From positions 124,001 through 188,000 of the forward strand of contig KB906755.1 of the NCBI GenBank assembly GCA_000381605.1: DNA of 64,000 bases, read 5' to 3'. Positions within the stretch are counted from its first letter, which is position 1; the number at the start of each line of letters is the position of its first letter. Shown one piece after another: positions 8,645-18,255 of the stretch. The position numbers were made by a program, and so were the translations under genes. The notes beneath the pieces were generated by a model. It was not told the origin of the DNA, did not search any database, and worked only from the letters and a program-made list of their open reading frames with translations. Source of the stretch: Acidobacteriaceae bacterium KBS 89. GTDB taxonomy: Bacteria > Acidobacteriota > Terriglobia > Terriglobales > Acidobacteriaceae.

Positions 8645-10270
8645 TTGGAGAGTGAATTGGGCCAGTCTCTTGTTTTCAAATTCTCAGTAATATCTCGCAT
8701 ATTACAGGTTGGGGTTGTCACAGTTCTGGTTGGGACAACGGTGGTTCCGGCGTTTTCTCAGGCGCCGGAGGGACGGCAACAGCGAGCGGCCGGGGAGACT
8801 CCGGCGGCGAAAGAGGAACAAACAGTTCCGATTCCTCCTGAGACCAACTCTGTTACCAAGCATGAGTGGACTGCGGGTGGACAGACGATTCATTACACGG
8901 CGACTGCCGGAAATTTGCTGATTCGCGATGATCAGGACAAGGCGAACGGGAGTATTTTTTACGTGGCGTACACGGAGGACGGAGCAGAGTCGAAGAACCG
9001 CCCGGTGACGTTCTTTTATAACGGCGGTCCAGGAGCAGCGACGATCTGGTTGCACATGGGATCGTTTGGGCCGATACGCGTGATTACGCAGAGTCCCGAC
9101 GCGACCGGGCCGGCACCGTTTGAGTGGGTGCAGAATCCGCAGAGCCTGATCGATAAGAGCGACCTGGTGTTTATTGACGCGCCGTTGTGCGGATTCTCAC
9201 GCGCGGTGGGCAAGGGGACGGCGAAGGACTTTGCCGGGACGGACCAGGACATCCACGCGTTCGAGAAGTTTATCGTTCGGTACATTACGGTGAACCAGCG
9301 GTGGAACTCGCCGAAGTTTCTGTTTGGTGAGTCGTATGGAACGACGCGATCTGCGGGACTGGTGGCGGCGCTGCAGAACGATGGGATTGAGTTCAACGGG
9401 GTAACGCTGCTGTCGTCGATTCTCAACTACAACCGTCGTGCCCCGGGGCTGGATTATGAGGCGATTGGGTATCTGCCGTCGTATGCGGCAATCGCTTATC
9501 ACTACAAAAAGGTGAAGACGAACGTCAGCATCGCGGAGTGGGTGCAACAGGCGCGAGTGTTTGCGCGAGGTCCTTACACGGAGGCGTTGCAACAGGGCGA
9601 TAAGCTGCCGGCTGCGGAGTTCGATGTGATGGCAGCGAAGGTGGCGGCGATCACCGGGCTGAGCGTGGAGTATGTGAAGGAGTCGAAGCTGCGGATTTCG
9701 GCGACGCGGTTTCGGAAGGAGTTGCTGCGTGGCGATGATCGGATACTTGGGCGATACGACGCGCGGTTTATGGGGTGGGATCCTGAGTCGGCAGGTGAGA
9801 ACCCGGGCTACGATCCTTCGGACACGGGAATCAGTGGTGTGTATGTAGGGGCGTTCCATGACTACGTCCAGAGAGAGCTGAAATATATGAGCCAGGAGCC
9901 GTACTACCTGTCCGGGCCGGGACTGAACCAGAGCTGGGACTTCAAGCACAGGCCCTCGGGTGCAGTTGGTGGTGGAGGCGGTGGACGCGGCGGGGAGCAG
10001 AACCAGCCGGATGTCGCGGTGGATCTTTCGGATGCGATGAGGAAGAACCCGAAGCTGAAAATCTTTTCGGCGAATGGATACTTCGATCTGGCCACACCGT
10101 TCTTTTCGACCGAATACGACTTGAGCCACATGGACCTTCCTGCGAACCTGGTGGGGAATGTGCAGTTTGGTTACTATCCGGCCGGACATATGGTGTATCT
10201 CAATGTTGAGGCGTTGAAGGAGTTAAAGGCGGACATGGCGAAGTTTTATGCCTCGGCCCAGCAGCGCTAA
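8645..10270 (+). CDS. Secreted S10-family serine carboxypeptidase-like protein
   Basis: This 541-residue protein is an alpha/beta-hydrolase-fold peptidase of family S10. The oxyanion-hole motif NGGPG is at 126-130 and the nucleophile motif GESYG has Ser230. The acidic residue lies in ANGYFDLATPF, and the terminal His is in YYPAGHMVYL near the C-terminus. A signal peptide is visible at about residues 12-40, ending in AFSQA. It therefore acts in the periplasm or outside the cell, trimming C-terminal residues from peptides or hydrolysing esters. The start is a TTG at 8645 with AAGAGGG just upstream. No ATG exists before the conserved domain. A Gly-rich loop (about residues 442-452) lies just before the acidic residue. 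Confidence 0.88.
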   Translation: MESELGQSLVFKFSVISRILQVGVVTVLVGTTVVPAFSQAPEGRQQRAAGETPAAKEEQTVPIPPETNSVTKHEWTAGGQTIHYTATAGNLLIRDDQDKANGSIFYVAYTEDGAESKNRPVTFFYNGGPGAATIWLHMGSFGPIRVITQSPDATGPAPFEWVQNPQSLIDKSDLVFIDAPLCGFSRAVGKGTAKDFAGTDQDIHAFEKFIVRYITVNQRWNSPKFLFGESYGTTRSAGLVAALQNDGIEFNGVTLLSSILNYNRRAPGLDYEAIGYLPSYAAIAYHYKKVKTNVSIAEWVQQARVFARGPYTEALQQGDKLPAAEFDVMAAKVAAITGLSVEYVKESKLRISATRFRKELLRGDDRILGRYDARFMGWDPESAGENPGYDPSDTGISGVYVGAFHDYVQRELKYMSQEPYYLSGPGLNQSWDFKHRPSGAVGGGGGGRGGEQNQPDVAVDLSDAMRKNPKLKIFSANGYFDLATPFFSTEYDLSHMDLPANLVGNVQFGYYPAGHMVYLNVEALKELKADMAKFYASAQQR

Positions 10271-10434
10271 GACAGGGTTGAAGTTACAGGCAATCGGGGA
10301 GCATTTGGGACGCGATTTACTCCCGGGCGTCCTTGCTTTTCGAGCATAACTGCCTTAGAATGAATACTGCTGTGTTTTTTCCAGTGTTCGCATAGCGTAG
10401 TGCGGAAATTAACTCTAAAGAGGTATCGATAAAG

Positions 10435-10662
10435 ATGGCAAAGCGTCGTGGAAATCCCAACTGGGGCAAGCCTGAGCCGATAGGGCCGGTCGTTCCGACG
10501 GTCACATCGTTCGAGCAGGTGGTGAAGGAGTTCAAGCTGACACCGGACCAGTACATTCGTTCGACCAGGCTTCGTGAATGGGCCCGGCGGAACAAGAATT
10601 CAAAGTACATTCCTGAGGCGCTGCTGGAGGCCTGGGGTTTTGAGATCGAGTCTACGCTGTAG
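10435..10662 (+). CDS. Small conserved basic protein, function unknown
   Basis: This is a 75-residue cytoplasmic protein with a basic N-terminus ([13 protein letters not shown]), a middle segment [18 protein letters not shown] resembling a short helix-turn-helix or helical pair, and a basic [13 protein letters not shown] stretch. No signal peptide or membrane segment is seen. The composition and compact helical pattern look like a real conserved small protein, possibly nucleic-acid binding; no family is recognised with certainty. The start is ATG 10435, after an AAAGAGG-like site. It is directly followed by a strong rho-independent terminator, so it forms its own transcript, 164 nt after the peptidase gene. 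Confidence 0.72.
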   Translation: MAKRRGNPNWGKPEPIGPVVPTVTSFEQVVKEFKLTPDQYIRSTRLREWARRNKNSKYIPEALLEAWGFEIESTL

Positions 10663-10681
10663 ATTTCAAATTGGATGTGAG

Positions 10682-10712
10682 ACGCCGCCTGTTGAAGGCG
10701 GCGTTTCTTTTT
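10682..10712 (+). terminator. Rho-independent terminator
   Basis: A perfect nine-base-pair stem (ACGCCGCCT / AGGCGGCGT, 10682-10690 and 10696-10704) with a five-base loop is followed by TTCTTTTT. It ends the transcript of the 75-residue protein gene before ribBA. Confidence 0.88.
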
Positions 10713-10766
10713 GCGACGCAGGTATCATGAGATGCGTCGAAAGAGATGAAAGCGGAAGGCGGAGTT

Positions 10767-11912
10767 ATGTTTGCTGACATGACCGAGGCAGTTGCGGAGA
10801 TCAAAGCAGGCCGGATGGTGGTGGTCGTCGATGACGAGGACCGCGAGAATGAAGGCGACCTGACGCTGGCTGCGGAGTTTGTTACGCCGGAGGCGATCAA
10901 CTTCATGGCGAAGTTTGGGCGCGGGTTGATCTGCCTGACCCTGACGGAAGAGCGTGCGGATTATCTGCGGTTGGGGCCGATGACACAGGAGAACACGTCG
11001 CGGTTTGGTACTGCGTTTACGGAGAGCATCGAAGCGCGCGAGGGTGTGACGACGGGGATCTCTGCTGCTGACCGGGCGCATACGATCAAGGTGGCGATCG
11101 ATCCGCGTTCGACTGCGTATGATCTAGCACGGCCTGGGCATGTGTTTCCTTTGCGTGCGCGCAAGGGTGGTGTGCTGGTGCGGGCGGGACAGACGGAGGC
11201 TTCGGTCGATCTAGCGCGGATGGCGGGGCTTGTCACTGCCGGCGTGATCTGCGAGATCATGAACGACGATGGGACCATGGCGCGAGTGCCCGATCTGGTT
11301 AAGTTTTGCGAAGAGCATGGGTTGAAGATGGTGACGGTGGCGGATTTGATTCGCTATCGGTTGCAGAACGAACGGTATATCCATCGCGTGGCGGAGTCGC
11401 AACTGCCGACGGCGCATGGCGAGTTTCGCATGATCGCGTATGAGAGCGAAGTGGATGGCGGAGAGTCGCATGTTGCGCTGGTGTATGGCGATGTGACTGG
11501 CGATGAGCCGGTGCTGGTGCGGGTGCATACGCATTGTCTGTCTGGCGATGTTTTTTCTACGACGCTGTGTGATTGCAGGGCGGTGGTGGAGAACTCGTTG
11601 CGCATGATTGCGGAGGCGGGCAAGGGTGCGCTGGTGTATCTGCACAACGGGAGCGCGGGATTTGGCGTGGATAAAGGAGTTACGCCGGCGCGTGTGGTGT
11701 TTCACCGGGAGCAGCGGTCGCGCGAAGGTTGTGACGATCGGGCGCACCGGACGTTGCGGCAGGTGGGGTTGGGTGGGCAGATTCTTTCGGATCTGGGGAT
11801 ACATAAGATTCGGCTGCTGACGAATACTCCGACGCATGTGCCAGCGCTGCAAGGGTTTGGGATTGAGATTGTGGAGCAGCTGCCGGTGGCGACTGGGTCG
11901 GTTCGGCGGTAA
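10767..11912 (+). CDS. ribBA: RibBA-like riboflavin biosynthesis protein with altered active sites
   Basis: The protein (381 residues from ATG 10767) has two domains. The N-terminal domain resembles 3,4-dihydroxy-2-butanone 4-phosphate synthase: [11 protein letters not shown] (RENE at 26-29), HVFPL, and [17 protein letters not shown]. The C-terminal domain resembles GTP cyclohydrolase II and retains the zinc-ligand pattern C-x10-C-x-C ([17 protein letters not shown], about 253-270). Two deviations stand out. The usual His of GHTEA, a metal ligand in characterised DHBP synthases, is Gln (about residue 142). The cyclohydrolase signature EGRGIGL is replaced by [11 protein letters not shown], with part of the following loop changed. 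It may be a RibB-only enzyme or a divergent paralogue. ATG 10767 is preferred over ATG 10746 because GGAAGG lies at proper spacing before it. No FMN riboswitch is visible upstream. Confidence 0.82.
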   Translation: MFADMTEAVAEIKAGRMVVVVDDEDRENEGDLTLAAEFVTPEAINFMAKFGRGLICLTLTEERADYLRLGPMTQENTSRFGTAFTESIEAREGVTTGISAADRAHTIKVAIDPRSTAYDLARPGHVFPLRARKGGVLVRAGQTEASVDLARMAGLVTAGVICEIMNDDGTMARVPDLVKFCEEHGLKMVTVADLIRYRLQNERYIHRVAESQLPTAHGEFRMIAYESEVDGGESHVALVYGDVTGDEPVLVRVHTHCLSGDVFSTTLCDCRAVVENSLRMIAEAGKGALVYLHNGSAGFGVDKGVTPARVVFHREQRSREGCDDRAHRTLRQVGLGGQILSDLGIHKIRLLTNTPTHVPALQGFGIEIVEQLPVATGSVRR

Positions 11913-12198
11913 TTTTTTTTTGAAAAAAAATTCGGCGTGGTGGAGTGGGATAAGTACGTCCTTACGGGCGTTTTTGATGGGGGGTTGTGGGGAATTGGGT
12001 GTTTTTTGTATAGTGTTTTTTGTGGTGAAGTTGTGGTGGAATGCGTGGTAAACGTGGTGGCTTAGCGGCGCGTTTTATGGTGGCTAAAAATACGCCACGG
12101 TTTTCAACTTTATTTTCAATTGTCACCGTGAGATTGGCTGGCTTCCATGTTTGGAATGCACGTTCCGGCACTTTTTCCGGTTGCTGGCTGAAGTTTGA
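11913..12198. repeat. Intergenic region with GTGGT direct repeats and A/T hairpin
   Basis: This gene-free stretch of 286 nt lies between convergent genes. Just after the ribBA stop is an A/T palindrome (a run of T, then a run of A, about 11912-11932) that could form a weak terminator. Four GTGGT elements follow at 12022, 12033, 12045 and 12054, spaced 11, 12 and 9 nt apart, with further TGGTGG at about 12078. The spacing near one helical turn suggests a protein-binding array or a structured RNA rather than coding sequence. Short open frames across it on both strands have low-complexity translations and no plausible ribosome site. Confidence 0.5.
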
Positions 12199-14394
12199 CT
12201 ACTTCTCCTTCGGAGGGGGAGTGGACCCCGGAAGTATTCGCGACTCCGCCCGGAAGATGTGATATTTCTCGAACGCCACATCATTGAGGATCGTCTCGAA
12301 GGGTCCATAGACTCCGAAGCTTTCACCCCATTCCTGAAGTAGCTTTACTGTTCGCTGCCTTGAGATGGAGACGCTTCTTGTGGGGCAGATATAGGTCTTC
12401 TCCCCGATCACCACGGGACCGTACTCGACCATGATGCCGGAGCTTTGCATCGGCAATCGTGGCTCCAGGTTTGCGATCACCGTCAAGCGACGAATGGCTC
12501 CACTATCCGGATCGATGGCGATCTCTCCCTGATACGCGGCCGATGCCTTGAAGAGGATCGTACCGTCGGGATCTGCAAGGCAGCAGAACCCTACTTCGAA
12601 ATGAGACGTGTCGCGCGGGACCGCATAGCGGAAGACCGCCTGCTGTCCGTCCGTGCTCTTCTCCCAGTGACTCCACGCGAATTGGCTGCGACCCGACGCT
12701 ACACCCGCGAATACCATGGCAAGAATTGGCCCGAATGTCCCCTGAGTATCGAGCTGTCTCTCTCGTGCACTGAGCTTCTTCCCCTTCCTGGCCTCTGCAT
12801 CCACGACTTCTTTGCCGTTGCGGAAGGTTACGGTAGTGCTGGATGTCTCCGTCACGTGCAACGACTGGTCGCTCGGCACAGTCTTCCACTCCTCTTCATT
12901 TTTTTGTCGCGGTTCGTCGTACTGGACTGTGGTCCGCGTCGCGAAGAAGTCCGGTAGCTGCAGCATCGTCTTGCTCAAATGATCGATCGTGCGCGTGAGC
13001 ATCTGGTGTCGCACAGCAGGGTCCGGCGGCGCTGCAGCGGGAATGTCGGCTGCCGGCAGAGGCAGGAAGACAGACTTGTCGGCGAGCGCAACCAGTGCAG
13101 CCCGAGACCTTTCGCCCGGGAGACGAGCCATCGAGGACGACAGTATTGTACTGTTCATGCGCTCGGTCAACTCAACTCCGGAGAGCTGCTGCGCAATCTC
13201 GTTGTCCTTGTTCTCATGGGCCGATGCCAACATCTGCTCCAGTTGAGCTACCGTTATCCGTCTCGCCTCTGAAGGATGATCGTGATAGACCGGTTCGTTG
13301 TAGTAGCCGGCGTTGGTGCGTGCGCTCAAGCCGCCTTTGTTCACCAACACCTTCAAATCGTGATATTCATCCACCTGATTCGTGAGCGGCGGATCGAACA
13401 TCAACGTATAAAAGGCGGCTTCGTCTTCGATGCATTGGCCGATCATCGCGGCGAGTTCGCTGCTCGTATTCAGCAAACCTCCACCGCTTTGGATTGCGAG
13501 CACACCCAGGCTCAAATCACCAACCTGTGCATTCTTTTCCGCTGTCACCGGATTGAGATGGTTCATGGATTCAAGATCGCGATCCGGGTAAGGCCAACTC
13601 CAGAGGGCGATTCGTGCTTCGCGAAGCCGGGTTGAGAAGTCCGTGATCTCGTCGAACGATTTATCCCAGGCCCTCCAGCCTGGGCTCAGCCAAAACATCA
13701 GCTTTCTTCCGGGCCTCCGCCGCTCCGCCAGAACAATCGAACCAAGAGAGCTCAGTGAGGGGTTGAGTTCAGGGCGTCCTGTCCCAGATACCTTGATCCC
13801 AAAGGACCGATCCACATGGAACCGTGGAATCCCTCGAATCACTGGCAGATCGCCCCCCCGAGCAAGCGCGTCAGCCAGAGCGTTTCCATCCGTAGAGGGT
13901 TGGGGCATAGACGATAGCCGGGGGGCCGGATTGACCCTCGACAGAGAGACCCCACCGGAAAGAAGGTATAGCGATACGGGTTGAGCGAGATGTCCATTGT
14001 TCCGGCGCAGAAACTTCTCGGCTTCGCTCATTGCAAGCGGAATCTGTTGAGACTGCAGGTTCAAAGTATCGACGACGAGAATTACATCCACAGGAGGGTC
14101 GGGCCGGTGGGTGGTTCCGTCGAACGCCTGAAAGGAGAGAATCTTCTGTGGCTGATCGTTGTCGAGCAACGTTAAGTCGTCGGGTCCGAGGCCTGGCACT
14201 GGTTTTCCCGATTTATCCCTGACTACAACGTCTAGCTTGATTAATCCCTGAACCGCGTCTGTGGCGGGCGAGGACACCGCAGCGGGCGGCGATGCGCCGC
14301 CTGCGAGAGGTGGACTCTGCTGGGCCAATCCGATAGCAGGCACACACAAGAGCAGCGTTGCGCCGACGCGGAACGGTTTATGGATGCCAGTCAC
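12199..14394 (-). CDS. VWFA-related acidobacterial secreted protein
   Basis: This 731-residue exported protein belongs to the VWFA-related domain family described mainly from Acidobacteria. The signal peptide is at about 8-24 (LLLCVPAIGLAQ). An N-terminal domain with IKLDVVVRDKSGKPVPGL and FTLLDN-like DLTLLDNDQPQKILSF is typical of the family. A VWFA-like Rossmann domain begins at about 105 (PPVDVILVVDTLN); its first MIDAS residues DTLN deviate from DxSxS, so metal binding is uncertain. The second half (about 430-731) is a separate beta-rich domain with no recognised family. Such proteins are presumed cell-surface or periplasmic adhesion or assembly factors. It lies 50 nt downstream of the permease gene on the same strand and may share its transcript. 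Confidence 0.82.
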   Translation of the reverse strand: MTGIHKPFRVGATLLLCVPAIGLAQQSPPLAGGASPPAAVSSPATDAVQGLIKLDVVVRDKSGKPVPGLGPDDLTLLDNDQPQKILSFQAFDGTTHRPDPPVDVILVVDTLNLQSQQIPLAMSEAEKFLRRNNGHLAQPVSLYLLSGGVSLSRVNPAPRLSSMPQPSTDGNALADALARGGDLPVIRGIPRFHVDRSFGIKVSGTGRPELNPSLSSLGSIVLAERRRPGRKLMFWLSPGWRAWDKSFDEITDFSTRLREARIALWSWPYPDRDLESMNHLNPVTAEKNAQVGDLSLGVLAIQSGGGLLNTSSELAAMIGQCIEDEAAFYTLMFDPPLTNQVDEYHDLKVLVNKGGLSARTNAGYYNEPVYHDHPSEARRITVAQLEQMLASAHENKDNEIAQQLSGVELTERMNSTILSSSMARLPGERSRAALVALADKSVFLPLPAADIPAAAPPDPAVRHQMLTRTIDHLSKTMLQLPDFFATRTTVQYDEPRQKNEEEWKTVPSDQSLHVTETSSTTVTFRNGKEVVDAEARKGKKLSARERQLDTQGTFGPILAMVFAGVASGRSQFAWSHWEKSTDGQQAVFRYAVPRDTSHFEVGFCCLADPDGTILFKASAAYQGEIAIDPDSGAIRRLTVIANLEPRLPMQSSGIMVEYGPVVIGEKTYICPTRSVSISRQRTVKLLQEWGESFGVYGPFETILNDVAFEKYHIFRAESRILPGSTPPPKEK

Positions 14395-14444
14395 TCAACT
14401 CGGAGTTGGCCCATGTTCTCTCCGCGGGAAGTATAACCGCACCG

Positions 14445-16904
14445 TTACTCCGTTCGGAGGGCTTCCATCGGTTCGATCATGGCTGCGCGTCTGCACGGGA
14501 GGAATGTGGCGATGACTGCTGCGGTGGCGAATATGGCGATGACGGGGAGGATCACAGACAGGTCGGTCGGGGAGGTGCCGTAGAGCAGGGCGGTGAGGCT
14601 TTTGCCGATCGTGAGGCTTGCGGCGTAGCCAAGGGCGAGGCCCAGGAGGACAGGGGCGACGACGGTTCCGAGCATGAGGCGATAGACGCTTTGGCGAGTT
14701 GCTCCGAGTGCCATGCGAAGGCCGACCTCCTGGGTGCGGGCTTCGACGGAGTAGCTGAGGGTGCCGTAGATGCCGAGGAGTGCGAGTAAGAGTGCGGCTC
14801 CGCCAAATGCAACGAAGATGCCGGTTTCGAGATGCTCGGGTGCGAGCGAGTCGGAGAGCTGCGCGTCCAGAGTATGGATTCTCGCGATGGTTACGTTCGG
14901 GTTGTAGCTCCAAATGGTGTTGCGCACGGCTTCGGTGAGCAGGGTGGGGTCTTGTGCACCGCGAACGAGGAAGTATGTGCCGTAGGGGGGATTGTCCCAG
15001 TAGGGAAGGTAGACCATGTTGACGGGCGCGGCGCGGAGTGAGTTGTTGCGAGCGTCTGCGACGACACCGACGACGGTCAGGGTGTTTCCATTGCGCTTGA
15101 ACTGGCGGTTGATGGGGCTTTGTCCGGGCCAGACGGCTTTGGCGGTGGCCTCGGAGATGACTGCATTCTTCTGGTTGCGATCGTGCTCGTCGAGCGGGCG
15201 GCCTTCGACGATGCACTGTTGCAGCGTGGTGAAGTAGCCGGGACTAATCCAGCGATAGTTTGCCAGTTGGCTTTCGTTGTTGGTCTTCCCGGGGACTACG
15301 ACTCCGTCTATCCAGCTTTCGCCGGTAAGCAACATGGTACTGACGAGCGAAGCGGATTGAACTCCGGGCAGAGCACGGAGTTTTTCGAGGACGCCGTCAT
15401 CGAAGGTGGCGCGGTCTTTGTCGTTCGAGAAGTTGCTGCCTTGCAGGATGACGTCGGCGGAGACGATGTGGTCGACGGAGAAGCCTCTGTCCATGGAAGA
15501 GAGATGGATGAGGCTTTTGGCGAAGAGTCCGGCGACGAGCAGAAGGGTGGTGCAGGCGAAGACCTGCGCTCCGACGAGCGCGCGGCGCAACAGGCTGCTG
15601 CGGCGAGAGCCTGAGGTGCGGCCCATGCCTTGAAGGGCTTGCTGGGGCCTGATGCGTAGAACGCGCAGAGCGGGGAGCACCCCGAAGATGAAGGATGCGC
15701 CGACGGTTAGCAAGACGGAGAGGCAGAGCACGGTGAAGTTGACGGTGATGGCTCCGGTGCGCGGGATGGACAGCTGCGCGTATCCGGCGAAGCGATGGAC
15801 GGCGAAGATGGCGAGTGCGACGCCGAGGGTTCCGCCAACGAGCGAGAGGATGCAGACTTCGGCGAGGGCGGATTGCAGAAGGTGAGCGGTGGAGGCACCG
15901 AGTGCGGAGCGTACGGCGGCTTCGCGGTCGCGGCTGACGAAACGGGCGAGCTGTGCGTTGGCTAGATTAATGCAGGCGATGAGGAGGACGCTGAGGACGG
16001 CGGCCATGAGGAGCCAGAGGCGCGCGGAGGTGTGGCCTACGATGACCTCTTTGAGAGGCTGGACATAGACGGCGAGTGCGCCGCGAGGGTTGCCGTCCAT
16101 TTGATCAGGAGGGATCTGGCGGGCGATGTCGTCGGCCAGGACGTTGAGATTTTCTGTGGCCTGAGCGATGGAGAGGCCGGGCTTCAGGTGGCCGAGGGCG
16201 ACGTAGTTGCCATAGTCGCTGTTCCATCCGAAGTTGTTGAAGTCGATGACGAGAGGCGTGATGATTTCGGCTTCGGGCCACTGGCTGGGGACTGGGGAGG
16301 GCGAGAGCTCGGTGGCTTTGGGGAAGTAGAAGTTCTGGGGGAGGACGCCGACAATCTGGTAGTGCGCTCCGGCGATCTGAACGGATCTTCCGATTGCGGA
16401 GTCGCCGTTGAAGAGGCTCTGCCAGAGCCGGTAGCTGATGATGGCGACCTTCTCGTGGCCTTTGACGGTCTCTTCGGGCAGGAAATTGCGACCTTGTGAG
16501 GGCTGGACGCCGAGGATGTCGAGGAGGTTGGGTTGGGCGATGATTCGGCCGACGAGGCGGGGGTGATCGTTGCCGTTGCCAAGGCCGACGCCGGTTGCAC
16601 CTTGCTGGAGGAGGGTGAGGTCGGTGAAGGCGGTGGAGTGTTTGCGCCAGAGATCGGCGTGGCGGGGATTTGCTCCGGTGTAGGGGAAGAGTTTTTCGAG
16701 GAAGCGGACGCGCTCCCATACGACGACGAGGCGGCCGCTGTCACGGTAGGCGAGGGGCTTGAGGAGGACGCCGTCGACTACGCTGAAGAGGGCGGTGGTG
16801 GCACCGATGCCGAAGGCGAGGGTGAGGACCGCGGTCAGGGTGAAGCTGGGGGACTTGCGGAGCTGGCGTAGTCCGTAGCGGATGTCCTGAAGGATCGAGT
16901 GCAT
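14445..16904 (-). CDS. ADOP-type ABC transporter permease (MacB/FtsX-like)
   Basis: This 819-residue membrane protein belongs to the acidobacterial duplicated orphan permease family. The N-terminus ([20 protein letters not shown] followed by a first helix [22 protein letters not shown]) is characteristic. A periplasmic MacB-like core (about 50-270) is followed by an FtsX domain with helices at about 280-430. A second periplasmic domain and a final FtsX domain (about 690-810) then follow, ending in the conserved [15 protein letters not shown] tail. The duplication of the permease unit is what defines the family. No ATP-binding subunit is adjacent, hence 'orphan'. The transported substrate is unknown. 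The start is ATG 16904. Confidence 0.9.
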   Translation of the reverse strand: MHSILQDIRYGLRQLRKSPSFTLTAVLTLAFGIGATTALFSVVDGVLLKPLAYRDSGRLVVVWERVRFLEKLFPYTGANPRHADLWRKHSTAFTDLTLLQQGATGVGLGNGNDHPRLVGRIIAQPNLLDILGVQPSQGRNFLPEETVKGHEKVAIISYRLWQSLFNGDSAIGRSVQIAGAHYQIVGVLPQNFYFPKATELSPSPVPSQWPEAEIITPLVIDFNNFGWNSDYGNYVALGHLKPGLSIAQATENLNVLADDIARQIPPDQMDGNPRGALAVYVQPLKEVIVGHTSARLWLLMAAVLSVLLIACINLANAQLARFVSRDREAAVRSALGASTAHLLQSALAEVCILSLVGGTLGVALAIFAVHRFAGYAQLSIPRTGAITVNFTVLCLSVLLTVGASFIFGVLPALRVLRIRPQQALQGMGRTSGSRRSSLLRRALVGAQVFACTTLLLVAGLFAKSLIHLSSMDRGFSVDHIVSADVILQGSNFSNDKDRATFDDGVLEKLRALPGVQSASLVSTMLLTGESWIDGVVVPGKTNNESQLANYRWISPGYFTTLQQCIVEGRPLDEHDRNQKNAVISEATAKAVWPGQSPINRQFKRNGNTLTVVGVVADARNNSLRAAPVNMVYLPYWDNPPYGTYFLVRGAQDPTLLTEAVRNTIWSYNPNVTIARIHTLDAQLSDSLAPEHLETGIFVAFGGAALLLALLGIYGTLSYSVEARTQEVGLRMALGATRQSVYRLMLGTVVAPVLLGLALGYAASLTIGKSLTALLYGTSPTDLSVILPVIAIFATAAVIATFLPCRRAAMIEPMEALRTE

Positions 16905-17086
16905 GCGATTACCTCGTGAGGCTGCCTGCTTTTGTTTAGCATTTTTGTTGCCACAGGTAGAGGTGTGTCGGGGCTTGATTTTGCGGGTTTTTCTGATGAT
17001 TGCGTTCTGTAGACAAGTTGCAGATTGTCCGGAATCGCTAATGTGTGTCCAGAAATGAACGGCCCTTCTTTTTCCTTTGGGACGAG

Positions 17087-18157
17087 TTAGAAGGCGTCGA
17101 CGTCGATGACAGCCTGGGCGAAGGACTGCGGAGCTTCCTGAGGGAGGTTGTGTCCGATACCACCCTGGATGATGCGGAAGGCATACTTGCCGGAGAATTT
17201 TTTGCGATAGCCTGAGTCGTCGTTTGCGTGGGGCGCACCGTTGGCATCGCCTTCAAGGGTCATTGCAGGCACGGTGATGACTGGAGCCTGGAACAGCTTT
17301 TGTTCGAGATCGTCGTACTTCGATTCTCCTTGAGCGAGGTCGAGCCGCCAGCGATAGTTGTGGATGACGATGGCGACGTGATCCGGGTTGTTGAAGGACT
17401 GTGCGGTGCGATCGTAGGTTGCATCGTCGAAGTTCCACTTCGGTGATGCGGTCTGCCAGATGAGCTTGTTGAAGTCGTGCGTGTTCTGCGCGTATCCGAG
17501 CTTGCCGCGATCGGTGGCGAAATAAAATTGATACCACCAGGGGAGCTCAGCTTTGGGCGGAAGCGGCTGTTTGTTGGCTGCCGGGTTGCCGATTAGATAA
17601 CCGCTGACGGAGACGATGGCTTTGCAGCGTTCGGGCCAGAGTACTGCCATGATGTCGGCGGTGCGCGCTCCCCAGTCGAAGCCAGCGATGATTGCTTTCT
17701 GAATTTTGAGAGCGTCCATCAGCGCGATGATGTCGACAGCGACGACGGACTGCTGGCCGTTGCGGACGGTGCTGTCGGAGAGAAAATGTGTGGTGCCGTA
17801 GCCGCGCAGGTAGGGAACAATCACGCGGTAGCCCTTTGCGGCCAACAGCGGTGCGACGTCGACGAAGCTGTGAATGTCGTAAGGCCAGCCGTGGAGAAGG
17901 ATGACAGGAGTGCCGCTGGTGGGGCCTGCTTCGGCGTATCCGACGTTGAGCAGGCCGGCGTTGATTTGTTTGAGTGAGGCGAAGGAGGTGTGTGTGCCGG
18001 GCTGGGTTGCTGGAGCGCGTGCGGGATTTGTTTTGGTGGATTGCGTTTCAGCGGAGGCGAAGATGCCGAGTTGGGCGGCCGCAACGGTTACGGCAGCGGA
18101 GCTTAAAAAACGGCGGCGATTGTGGTCGATCTCTCCGTGTGTTTTGAATGTGCTCAT
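17087..18157 (-). CDS. Tat-exported alpha/beta hydrolase (epoxide hydrolase/dehalogenase-like)
   Basis: This 356-residue protein has a twin-arginine signal ([11 protein letters not shown], about 13-23) and an alpha/beta-hydrolase fold. The oxyanion motif is HGWP (89-92). The nucleophile elbow is GFDWG with Asp161, the aspartate type used by epoxide hydrolases and haloalkane dehalogenases rather than the serine type. The catalytic His is in GGIGHNLPQ near residue 340. The cap domain lies between about 200 and 270. An exported epoxide hydrolase-like enzyme is the most likely reading; the substrate is not determinable. A 181-nt untranslated stretch separates it from the ADOP gene upstream; no motif was seen there. 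Confidence 0.85.
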   Translation of the reverse strand: MSTFKTHGEIDHNRRRFLSSAAVTVAAAQLGIFASAETQSTKTNPARAPATQPGTHTSFASLKQINAGLLNVGYAEAGPTSGTPVILLHGWPYDIHSFVDVAPLLAAKGYRVIVPYLRGYGTTHFLSDSTVRNGQQSVVAVDIIALMDALKIQKAIIAGFDWGARTADIMAVLWPERCKAIVSVSGYLIGNPAANKQPLPPKAELPWWYQFYFATDRGKLGYAQNTHDFNKLIWQTASPKWNFDDATYDRTAQSFNNPDHVAIVIHNYRWRLDLAQGESKYDDLEQKLFQAPVITVPAMTLEGDANGAPHANDDSGYRKKFSGKYAFRIIQGGIGHNLPQEAPQSFAQAVIDVDAF

Positions 18158-18255
18158 GGGCGAACCTCCGTGGTTTACCGGTTTCGAAAGGATAGACCAT
18201 GGCGGACTCTTCGCTGCAACTGCGATCTTTTGAGATCGACTCGGGTTGATTGATG

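Noticed and set aside
10663-10766. FMN riboswitch before ribBA
   Set aside because: The gap is about 100 nt and filled mostly by the terminator of the upstream gene; no RFN-type conserved blocks seen.
11962-12171. 69-residue minus-strand ORF in the GTGGT region
   Set aside because: Pro/His/Lys-rich translation is produced by the repeat itself; no ribosome site.
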